Shown piece after piece: positions 9,004 through 17,300 of a stretch of 64,000 bases of DNA. The translations under genes were made by a program, and so were the position numbers. The stretch covers positions 62,001 through 126,000 of the forward strand of contig JACKNM010000002.1 of the NCBI GenBank assembly GCA_024234875.1, given 5' to 3'. Numbering within the stretch: position 1 is the first letter of the stretch; every line of letters starts with the position of its first letter. The DNA comes from Ectothiorhodospiraceae bacterium. Its GTDB lineage: Bacteria > Pseudomonadota > Gammaproteobacteria > HK1. A model generated the notes under the pieces. The model ran no database searches. It was not told the origin of the DNA and was given only the letters and a program-made list of their open reading frames with translations.

Positions 9004-10272
9004 TCAACGTCGAAGCTCGAGCAAGACCAGCGACAACTCGGGCCAGAACAGCACCACGAGCAGGCCCACGCAGATGGTGACGATGAACGGCAGCACCGCG
9101 CGCGAGATCTGCTCGAGGCGCAGGCCGGAGATGCTGCAGGCGACGAAGAGATTGACCCCCAGGGGTGGGGTGAGGAAGCCGATCTCGCTGGTCACCACCA
9201 ACAGGATGCCGAAGTGGATCGGATGGACGCCGAGCTGCGTCACCAACGGCAGCAGGATCGGGGTGAGGATGATCACCGTCGACAGCGTCTCCATGAACGT
9301 GCCGAGCACGATCAGGATCCCGGCGATCAGGAGCAGCATGAGCTGCGGGTCGCGCGTCAGCCCGAGCAGGGCGGAGGCGACCTTCTGGGGAATCTGCTCG
9401 AGCGCGAGGAACTCGCCGAAGAAGATGGCAGTTCCCATGATCACGACGAGCCCACCGCAGATCGTCGATGCCTCGGTGAGCGATTCCCAGATCGCACGCG
9501 GGCCGATGGTGCGCTTGACCACGGCGCCGACCAGAACCGCGTAGATCACCGCGACCACCGACGCCTCGACCGGGGTGAACACGCCGAGGTAAATGCCTCC
9601 GAGGACGATGAACGGGGTCGCGAGCGAGAACGCGCCACGGCGCAGCGACCCGAGAAAGACGCCCCATTCGAACGGCTGCGCGACCCCGCGATAGCCACTT
9701 CGGCGTGCGATGAGGTAGGCGCAGGCCATCAGCAGTGATCCCATCAGCGCGCCGGGGACGAAGCCGGCGATGAAGAGGTCACCGATGGAGACGCTGGCGA
9801 GCACGCCGTAGACGATCATCGGGTTGCTCGGCGGGATCAGGATCCCCAGCGTACCCCCGGATGCCGCCACCGCCCCCGCGAACTCCTTACGGTATCCGTC
9901 CTGGACCATGGCCGGAATCAGCAACGTGCCGATGGCGGCGACGGTGCCCGGTCCCGAGCCGGAGATGGCGGCGAAGAAGATGCACGAGAGGATGGTGACG
10001 ATGGCGAGACCACCGTGCATGCCACCGACCACCGCGCGCATGACCGCGATGATGTCGGCGGTGATCCCTGCACGCGCCATGATCGCTCCGGCCAACACGA
10101 AGCTCGGAATGGCGAGCAGCGGGAACTTGTCCACGCCGTCGTACATGCTGTGGGCGAGCGCGCTGAGAGGGATCGGGCCACTGAGCAGCTCGACCAGGGT
10201 CGGGATGCCGAGCACCGCGAACACCGGCACGCCGAGAAGCAGGCAGACGGTGAAGATGGCGACGAAAACCAT
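9004..10272 (-). CDS. dctM: TRAP transporter large permease (DctM family)
   Basis: 422 residues, about 12 hydrophobic segments. Integral subunit that carries the Na+-driven transport step of a tripartite ATP-independent importer. Conserved features include SGSGPGTVAAIGTL and PPSNPMIVYG-type re-entrant motifs. Its ATG (10272) directly abuts the TGA of the small permease gene (TGA-ATG, no gap), giving tight coupling. Order in the operon is binding protein, small permease, large permease. Confidence 0.96.
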   Translation of the reverse strand: MVFVAIFTVCLLLGVPVFAVLGIPTLVELLSGPIPLSALAHSMYDGVDKFPLLAIPSFVLAGAIMARAGITADIIAVMRAVVGGMHGGLAIVTILSCIFFAAISGSGPGTVAAIGTLLIPAMVQDGYRKEFAGAVAASGGTLGILIPPSNPMIVYGVLASVSIGDLFIAGFVPGALMGSLLMACAYLIARRSGYRGVAQPFEWGVFLGSLRRGAFSLATPFIVLGGIYLGVFTPVEASVVAVIYAVLVGAVVKRTIGPRAIWESLTEASTICGGLVVIMGTAIFFGEFLALEQIPQKVASALLGLTRDPQLMLLLIAGILIVLGTFMETLSTVIILTPILLPLVTQLGVHPIHFGILLVVTSEIGFLTPPLGVNLFVACSISGLRLEQISRAVLPFIVTICVGLLVVLFWPELSLVLLELRR

Positions 10273-10806
10273 TCAGCCGCGCCCGGGGTCCACGCCGGAG
10301 GCGACACCGTCGGCCACCACCGAGGTGCCGTCCCGCCACGCGGTCCACTGTCGCTCGACGATGCGCACCACCATCAGCGCGTGGGCGACGGGAATCACGG
10401 TGTAGACGTAGATCATCGGCAGGAACAGCGAGGTGGAGTAGACCGGATGCTTCGCCATCTTGCCGATGAGCAGGATGCCGGACGCCACCACGGCCAGGTT
10501 GAAGGCGATCCAGAGCGCATCCGCAACGACCAGGCACAGCCGTTGCCCGCCCGGAAACAGGCCGGTCAGCACCGTGACACGGATGTGGGTGCCCTTCTGG
10601 GCGGCGAGGCTCGCCGAGACGTAGACGAACCACACCAACAGGAAACGCGAGATCTCCTCGCTCCAGGACAGACCGATCTCGAGCACGTAACGAAAGAACA
10701 CCTGCGCCGCCAGAATCAGGACCAGCGATGCCAGGCAGAGATTGGCGACGACCTTCTCCAGACCGTCCACGGCCCGGAGAAGGCGTCCCCATCGATTGGT
10801 GCTCAC
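10273..10806 (-). CDS. dctQ: TRAP transporter small permease (DctQ family)
   Basis: 177 residues with four membrane helices (roughly residues 20-42, 48-66, 90-110, 125-145) and the DctQ-typical WSEEISRFLLVWFVYVSAS stretch. It bridges the binding protein and the large permease. I start at GTG 10806, which has a GGGGG Shine-Dalgarno-like run 7 bases upstream and leaves 43 bp after the binding-protein gene; the longer open frame to 10950 overlaps that gene and encodes low-complexity Arg/Ala-rich sequence. Confidence 0.92.
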   Translation of the reverse strand: MSTNRWGRLLRAVDGLEKVVANLCLASLVLILAAQVFFRYVLEIGLSWSEEISRFLLVWFVYVSASLAAQKGTHIRVTVLTGLFPGGQRLCLVVADALWIAFNLAVVASGILLIGKMAKHPVYSTSLFLPMIYVYTVIPVAHALMVVRIVERQWTAWRDGTSVVADGVASGVDPGRG

Positions 10807-10849
10807 GCGCAGTGCCCCCGACGCGACGTCGGCGCGCTGCTCGGCCCTT

Positions 10850-11893
10850 CTACTGCAGCGCGCCGGTCTGGACGTAGCGCGCGGTGGCGTCCACCCAGTC
10901 CTTGCCGCCGCCCACCAGCTCGTAGAGCTTCGGCCAGGCCCCGCGGGCACGGTCTCGCCACTCGTCGGTGTTCTCGAGCTCGCAGAACTTCACCCCGTGC
11001 TGGCTCTTCAACGCCTCGCGCACCTCGGCCCCGACCTTCTTCACCCACTCGGCGTGGGCGACGTCGGTCTCACCGGCAGAGCGCAGAATGATCGCGCGGT
11101 CGGCCTCGGAGAGCCCGCCGAACCAGTCGCCGTTCGCGATGACCACCGCCGCGAGCGGCAGATAGCTCGCCTCGGTGACGTACTTGATGTGCTCGTGGAA
11201 GCCCATCTTCAGGATCACGTCGGTGGGGCTGTCGAACGCATCGACGACGCCCGAGGCAATGGCGCCGAAGGTCTCACCCCAGGCGATCGGGTAGGTGGAG
11301 ATGCCCCAGGCCTCCCACATCGCGGTCATCACCGGGTTCTTCGGAGCGCGGAACTTCAGCCCCTGGAGATCCGAGACCTTCGAGATGCAGCGATCCTTGG
11401 CGAACATGCTACGGAACGAGTTGGTGTAGCCACCGACCACGCGCAGCGAGCCGGACTCCGCGACCACGCGACGGTCGAGCTCGTCACGGTACGCGCCCGC
11501 CCGCAGCAGCCCGCGCGCGCCGGTGAGGTCGTCGACACCGCCGAGCAGATAGGGCATCACCAGGACGTTCAGAGACGGCGCGAGCTGGGCCACGTTGTTG
11601 GCGGTGATTCCCGCCATCTGCAGAACGCCGAGCTGCACCTTCTGCGCCATCGCCTGCTCGGTGCCCATCACCCCGCCGTCGAGCACCTCGACCTTGATCT
11701 CGCCGTTCGAGTTCTTGGCGACGCGATCGGCGAAATCGTGGGCGTAGACACCATACGCCTGGTCCGCCGGGCAGCAGTGGGCGTACTTGAGCGTCAGCCG
11801 CTGCGCGCTCGCGGCCGGCGCGAGCACGCTACCCGCGACCGCCGCCAGCGCCAGCGCCGCGCCGATGAACCGTCGTCCCACGCGCATCGTCAT
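10850..11893 (-). CDS. dctP: TRAP transporter periplasmic binding protein (DctP family)
   Basis: 347 residues. Signal peptide from MTMRVGRRFIGAALALA to about APAASA, then a DctP fold with a conserved LQGLKFRAPKNPV segment containing the carboxylate-contacting arginine. It binds an organic acid in the periplasm for the DctQM pore. Start ATG 11893 follows GGAGGAGG by 8 bases; a second ATG two codons later (11887) is possible. Two cysteines early in the mature protein (AHCCPAD) and others later (KDRCIS, VKFCE) are more than usual for the family. The promoter and a LacI-type operator lie 94-143 bp upstream, so this is the first gene of its transcription unit even though the dioxygenase gene to its right points the same way. 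Confidence 0.95.
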   Translation of the reverse strand: MTMRVGRRFIGAALALAAVAGSVLAPAASAQRLTLKYAHCCPADQAYGVYAHDFADRVAKNSNGEIKVEVLDGGVMGTEQAMAQKVQLGVLQMAGITANNVAQLAPSLNVLVMPYLLGGVDDLTGARGLLRAGAYRDELDRRVVAESGSLRVVGGYTNSFRSMFAKDRCISKVSDLQGLKFRAPKNPVMTAMWEAWGISTYPIAWGETFGAIASGVVDAFDSPTDVILKMGFHEHIKYVTEASYLPLAAVVIANGDWFGGLSEADRAIILRSAGETDVAHAEWVKKVGAEVREALKSQHGVKFCELENTDEWRDRARGAWPKLYELVGGGKDWVDATARYVQTGALQ

Positions 11894-11986
11894 GCTCACT
11901 TCCTCCTCCGGTGGTGACGGCGAGGATTCTCCTCGTTGCCCACCCGCGCTCGGGTCAGTGGCAACGGGGTCTCGACTCGTCAGATA

Positions 11987-12000
11987 TGAAAGCGCTTGCA
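11987..12000. promoter_or_regulatory. LacI-family operator upstream of the TRAP operon
   Basis: TGAAAGCGCTTGCA matches the LacI/GalR-type palindrome TGNAANCGNTTNCA at every defined position, with the central CG. It sits about 94 bp before the binding-protein ATG and right after a predicted -10 box, where a bound repressor would block transcription start. The regulator gene is not in the window. Confidence 0.6.
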
Positions 12001-12006
12001 CGGGGG

Positions 12007-12036
12007 AGGCTAAGTCCGGGCGGCCTTCAGTGTCAA
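12007..12036 (-). promoter_or_regulatory. promoter of the TRAP operon
   Basis: On the minus strand a perfect TTGACA (12036-12031), 18-bp spacer and TAGCCT (12012-12007). Predicted transcription start falls near 12000, on the edge of the LacI-type operator. It is located between the dioxygenase stop and the binding-protein start. Confidence 0.5.
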
Positions 12037-12072
12037 TCGAGCCCTCGCGACGCCGGCCGCTGCGCGGAGGCA

Positions 12073-12942
12073 TTACCCCGCAGCGTGTATGCGAGGCAGC
12101 CCGCGCACGCTGATTCGCCACAGCAGCCGGGCGTCCGAGCGACCGCTGGCGATGTCGATCGGGGTCGCGCAGTGCATCGTCTGCAAGGTGTCCCACACCA
12201 CGAGATCACCGACCCGGTAGTGGTGCCGGTAGATTCTCGATTCGTCCAGAGCGTGGTTCTTCAGCGAGTCGATGAGGTCGCCCGCCTCGTCGTCCGGCAT
12301 GCCGCGGATCCCGTACGCGCCGTGTCCCAGCGCGTAGAGGGCGCGGCGGCCGGTGACCGGGTGCGGCATGACCAGCGGATGCCAGGTCGGCGGCACGCGG
12401 GCGTCCTGATCGTGGTTGATGATCGGGTTGGCCGGCGGCTCGTCCGCCCGCCGCCGCCCCCGCCCGTACTTGTGCGCCACCACCAGGTCGTCGATGCGCG
12501 CGCGGGTGGCCGCATCCAGCGTGTCGTAGGCAGCCACCATGTCGCAGAACTGGGTCTCGCCGCCACACGCCGGCGCCCGCAGCGAGTAGAGCATGGTGGC
12601 GCTCGCCGGCACCGCCTCGTAGGACTGATCCGTGTGCCAGAGCGCCGCGCCGTTGCGGATCTTGGGATCCCGGTCGCGCACCTCGGTGTTGCCGACGGTC
12701 ATCAGCTCCGGGAACCCCGGCATGCGCATGTGATCGAGGACGTGCGGAATCGGCGCTCCCCACTCACGACCGAAGCGCAGGTATTGCGCCTCGTCCAGCC
12801 GTTGGTCGCGAATCACGATCACGCGGTGGGTGTACAGCGCCTCGGTCAGCGCCGTCATCAGTGCGTCGTCCGGGCCGGCGCCGAGGTCCACGCCGTGAAC
12901 CTCCGCTCCGAACGGCGCATCGAGCGCGACGATGCGGATCAT
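12073..12942 (-). CDS. TauD/TfdA-family Fe(II)/2-oxoglutarate dioxygenase
   Basis: 289 residues. Non-heme iron enzyme that oxidises a substrate with O2 and 2-oxoglutarate, typically releasing sulfite, an alcohol or an aldehyde from sulfonates, aryloxyacetates or similar. Iron ligands H103-T-D105 (in WHTDQSY) and the distal H257 (TMHCATP), with R276 as the likely 2-oxoglutarate carboxylate contact. Start ATG 12942 follows GGAGGG by 4-5 bases. It lies upstream of the TRAP operon in the same direction, 179 bp away, and may act on the imported acid. The substrate is not deducible. Confidence 0.92.
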   Translation of the reverse strand: MIRIVALDAPFGAEVHGVDLGAGPDDALMTALTEALYTHRVIVIRDQRLDEAQYLRFGREWGAPIPHVLDHMRMPGFPELMTVGNTEVRDRDPKIRNGAALWHTDQSYEAVPASATMLYSLRAPACGGETQFCDMVAAYDTLDAATRARIDDLVVAHKYGRGRRRADEPPANPIINHDQDARVPPTWHPLVMPHPVTGRRALYALGHGAYGIRGMPDDEAGDLIDSLKNHALDESRIYRHHYRVGDLVVWDTLQTMHCATPIDIASGRSDARLLWRISVRGLPRIHAAG

Positions 12943-13318
12943 GGTGCCCTCCGTCGTTCGGCCATCCCCCACCCGCGCTCGACCGACCTGGATCGGACGG
13001 CGGGTCGCGCGATTCTAGCGAAATCGATGCCGCCCGCGGCACCGACCGCCCCTGCGCCCGGCAGCCGTGGGCAGTTGCGCGGTGCAACATGTCGACCGGT
13101 CGGCCGTCTCTTGCTTCCGGCGACCCGGTCTCGCGATACTTCGCCGGCGGCCGGGCGAGAGCGCAGCGACCTCCGCACGCTGCCGCACGTCGCCGTCGGA
13201 CCGACCACGCCGTCTCGGGGTCGTGGCCCGGCGGACCGCCCGCGATGGCACCGACCGAGACGCATTGACCGACGGCGACACCCGCCGATGGATCCAGCCC
13301 GCTGAGTCAGGGACGACG
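12943..13318. other. divergent intergenic region, 376 bp
   Basis: Separates the leftward dioxygenase gene from the rightward diguanylate cyclase gene. I see no convincing gene. A short inverted pair CGATT/AATCG lies near 13011-13027 and a TTGACC at 13265-13270 without a clear -10 partner. Promoters for both flanking genes must lie here, but I cannot place them with confidence. Confidence 0.4.
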
Positions 13319-14314
13319 ATGGCCCTTCCGAGCGCTCTGTCCCGGGTGTTCCACCACGAGTTGGAGCAACCGCGCTCCATGCTCTGCTTCTACGGCGCAT
13401 GGCCCGCCGCCGTGGTCCTCGCGCCGCTGATCGCGGTCGAGATGTCGACCGGAGAGCATCTCCACGCCGGCCTCGAGGGCGCCGCGCTGCTCCTCACCCT
13501 GGTCATGCCACTGTGCTTCAAGACCGAGCCCCGCATGCGCTGGGTGCGGTTGGCGATGGCCGCACTGGTACTGGTCGCGTTCTTCGCCGTGCTCACCACC
13601 CGCATGCAGACCATGGCCGGACTCGTCTGGCTACCGATGTTCCCGTTCTTCGTCTACCTGTTCGCCGGCCCACGCCCCGGCCACGCGATGATCGGCTGCA
13701 TGGTCGCCGGCTACGTCGCCCTGGCCCCGTTCGAGCACCTGGGATTTCACGGCGCGGTCACCCTGAGCTGCGCCCTGCTACTCGCGACCATCATGGTCAA
13801 TTCCTACGAATGGGCGCTGCAATCGCATCACTCGCGGCTGACCGACCTCGCCAATGTCGATCACCTCACCGGCCTCGCGACCCGCCGTGCGCTGGAAGCG
13901 TTCCTGGAGGCGCGGATGGAGACCTCGGACTCGAGCCGGCCGCTGACGGTGCTCATCCTCGACCTCGACCACTTCAAGCGCATCAACGACGAGCAAGGAC
14001 ATGGCGCTGGCGACGCCGCGCTTCGGCGGGTGGGGCAGCTCATCAGGGAGCAACTACGTCACGGCCAGCTCGCTGGTCGCTGGGGCGGCGACGAGTTCGT
14101 GGTGGTGTTGCCGGGAGTCGCCCCGGAGCGGGCGGCGGCGATGGGTGAGAGCATCCTGCAACTCGCGCGTGAGCGGGCGAGCCTCACACTGAGCGCGGGA
14201 ATCGCCATGCACGTCGAGGGCGAGTCAGCCCACGACCTCGTGCATCGGGCCGACGCCGCGCTCTATCGCGCCAAGACCAGTGGGCGCAGCCAGATCTCGC
14301 TGGCCCTGGCCTGA
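13319..14314 (+). CDS. membrane-anchored GGDEF diguanylate cyclase
   Basis: 331 residues. About five or six membrane helices in residues 24-160, then a GGDEF domain (175-331) that makes the second messenger c-di-GMP from two GTP. The active-site signature is intact (GRWGGDEF, GGDEF at 256-260), as are the metal-binding D215 (LILDLDHFKRIND) and a C-terminal ADAALYRAK. The inhibitory I-site RxxD that normally sits five residues before GGDEF reads RHGQ (247-250), so classical product inhibition is probably absent. No separate periplasmic sensor domain is visible; the membrane block may be the sensor. Start ATG 13319 is used because the frame upstream of it is low-complexity. It converges on the hybrid kinase gene. 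Confidence 0.94.
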   Translation: MALPSALSRVFHHELEQPRSMLCFYGAWPAAVVLAPLIAVEMSTGEHLHAGLEGAALLLTLVMPLCFKTEPRMRWVRLAMAALVLVAFFAVLTTRMQTMAGLVWLPMFPFFVYLFAGPRPGHAMIGCMVAGYVALAPFEHLGFHGAVTLSCALLLATIMVNSYEWALQSHHSRLTDLANVDHLTGLATRRALEAFLEARMETSDSSRPLTVLILDLDHFKRINDEQGHGAGDAALRRVGQLIREQLRHGQLAGRWGGDEFVVVLPGVAPERAAAMGESILQLARERASLTLSAGIAMHVEGESAHDLVHRADAALYRAKTSGRSQISLALA

Positions 14315-14383
14315 CCTGGCGCGCGCTCGCAAGCCTCGGCACGGTCCACGAGCGACCAGGGCGGGTGCCCGCCCGACGGCCCG

Positions 14384-17300
14384 TCAGCCGGACGGCGGCG
14401 GTCGGGAGGAGAGGCCATCGAGCTCGGCGAGCATCGCATCCAGGGCGTCGGCGAGTCGGTCCACGCTCGAACCGACCTCAGAGTCCGTCCGGCGTGCCGC
14501 CGCCTCGGTCTGTGCCGCCAGCTCGACGATCCGGGCCGCCATCACCTCTCCCACCTCACCCTTGATGGCGTGCGCAAGGCGCGCAATCTGCTCGAGATCC
14601 CCGGCGCGTGCCGCTTCTCGGAGCATGCGCGGCCGTTCCGCGTTGCTTCGCCGCGCGATCTCGAGCAGGCGCACCGCGAAGCCCGGCCGGTGCGCGTAGC
14701 GCGCCTCGAGGCCCGAGCGGTCGATCCAGGCCGGCGGCGAGCCGGACGGCCGACGGTCGGGGTCGTCACTCGCCGCGCGACGAGCATGACGCAGAATTGC
14801 ATCGACGAGGCGATCGGTCCGCACCGGCTTGGTCAGCCGATCGCGCATTCCCGCCTCGAGACAGCGGCGACGCTCGTCCTCCAGCGCGTGTGCGGTGAGG
14901 CCGAGGACCGGTAGCTCCGGCGCGAGCACTCGCAGTCGTCGCGTCGCCTCGGGCCCGTCCATCCCGGGCATCTGCACGTCCATCAGCACGATGTCGAACG
15001 CGCGCTCGCCTGCGTCGGTGACCGCTGCCACCGCGCGCTCTCCGTTCTCCACCAGAACGACACGGGCCCCTTCCGCGCTCAACAACTCCTCGAGCACGGT
15101 CCGGTTGAGCTCGTTGTCCTCGGCCGCGAGAACGTTGATGCCGGCGAGACGCGCTCCGTGGCTCGCCACCCGGTCGGCCTTGGCCTTCGCGATCGGGCGC
15201 CGGACCTCGCCGGCCGCCTCGATCAATGGGAGCCGGGCCTCGAAGACACTTCCCTCGCCGACCTTGCTGCGCACCACGATGTCGCCGCCCATGAGATCGA
15301 CGATCCGCTTGGTGATGGTCAGGCCGAGCCCGGTGCCACCGTAGTGCCGGCTGGTCGACGAGTCGGCTTGCTGGAACGGCTCGAACAGCCGCTCCATCTC
15401 GCCCTCGCCCAGGCCGATGCCGGTGTCGGAGACCCGCAGGACCAGGTGCTCGCCGTCACGCGTGGCGCTCAACGACACGTGCCCGCGCTCGGTGAACTTG
15501 ATCGCGTTGGAAAGCAGGTTGAGCATCACCTGGGTCAGGCGCAGCGCATCGCCGCGGCAAGTCGCCGGCAGGTTCGGGTCGATGGTCATGCTCAACTCGA
15601 GTCCCTTGGCGTGCGCAGCCTCCACCGTCAGCTCGTAGCCACGCTCCACCACCTCCGCGATGTCGATGACGCCCTGCTCGAGGGTGAGCTGCCCGGCCTC
15701 GATCTTCGAGTAGTCCAGGATGTCGTCGATGATGCCGAGCAGGAGCTGCCCCGACGACAGGATTCGATCGAACGCCGCGTTCACCTTGGCAGCGTCCGTC
15801 GCGCGCCGGCCGATCTCCGCGAAGCCGAGGACCGCATTGAGAGGTGTGCGAATCTCATGGCTCATGTTGGCGAGGAACTCACTCTTGGCTGCGGCCAGAT
15901 GCTCGGCGCGCTCGCGTTCCTTCGAGAGCTCCGCAGTTCGCGCCTCCACGCGGCGCTCGAGATCCGCATTCAACGTGCGCACCTCGTCCTCGGCCTGCTT
16001 GAGCCCGGTCACGTCGCTGCCCACTGACAGGATCTCGACCACCTCCCCACGCTGGTCACGGATCGCGCGGTTGGTCCAGCGCATCCACACCCTTCGGCCG
16101 TCTCGGCACACGTTCTCGTTGATGTACTGCTCGTAGCATTCCGGGTGCTCGACCGCGTGCCTAATCCGCGCCGAGGGACTCTCGTCTCCGGTCGTCGACG
16201 CGGGTAGGAGGGACGAGATCGGCTGGCCGATCATCTCGTCGGCGCTCCAACCGAAGTGACTTTGCGCGTACTCGTTCACGAATGTGACACGGCCGTCGCG
16301 GGCCCAGCGGATGATCGCGGTGCTCGCGTTCTGCACCAGGTCGCGGTAGCGTTCCTCGCTGAGACGCAACGCGGCCTCTGCGCGCTTGCGCTCGGTGATG
16401 TCCTCGCTGAAGACCACGATGCCACCGACCTCCGCGCGCGTGGCATACCAGGGGCGGATCTCCCAGCGCAGCCACCGGGTGGAGCCGTCGGGACGGTCGA
16501 TGCGATCCTCGTCGGCGCGGACGACCTCCCCGGCGAGACCGCGGCGATGACCGGCGCGCCAGTGCTCGGGGGTGTCGGGCATCATCTCGTAGTGAAGGCC
16601 TCCGACCACGTCACGACCATGCAGGCCGTTGTCGTCGAGCCACCGCTGGCTGACCGCCAGATACCGCATGTCGCGGTCGAACATCGCGAGCGCGACCGGC
16701 ACGTGTCCGATGAAGAGCCGCAACCGCTCCTCGCTCTCGCGCAGCGTCGACTCCGCACGCTTCAACGCGGTGATGTCCGGTAGCGTCACCACCACCCCGG
16801 CGACATCGCCAGCCGAGGTGCGGTACGGCCGGATCCGGCGGAGATACCAACCGGTCGGATCCCCGCGGATCTCCCGGTCGGGAACCCACAGCCCGTTGAC
16901 CACCCGCCGGCAGTCCTCCACCAGCCCGGCGTCGTGGAAGTGATGTGCGAGGTCATCCACCGGACGACCGATGTCCGAGGGCAGCACACGCATCAGCGCG
17001 GTGCAGGCGGGGGTGAAACGCCGGATGCCCAGCTCGCGGTCGAGGAGCAAGGTCGCGGTGTCGGCGCTGTTCAGGAGATTGTGGAGGTCGGTGTTCAGAA
17101 TCTCGACCTCGTTCATCTTGACCTCGAGCTCGGCGTTCGAGGTGGTCAACTCCTCGTTCAGCGACTGCAGCTCCTCCTTGGAGCTCTCGAGCTCCTCGTT
17201 GGCGGACTGCAGCTCCTCGTTCATCGCCATCACTTCCTCGTGTGCGGCGCGCATCTCCTCGCTCGACGAGCGGGATTGCTCGATGGTGCGATGGAGATCC

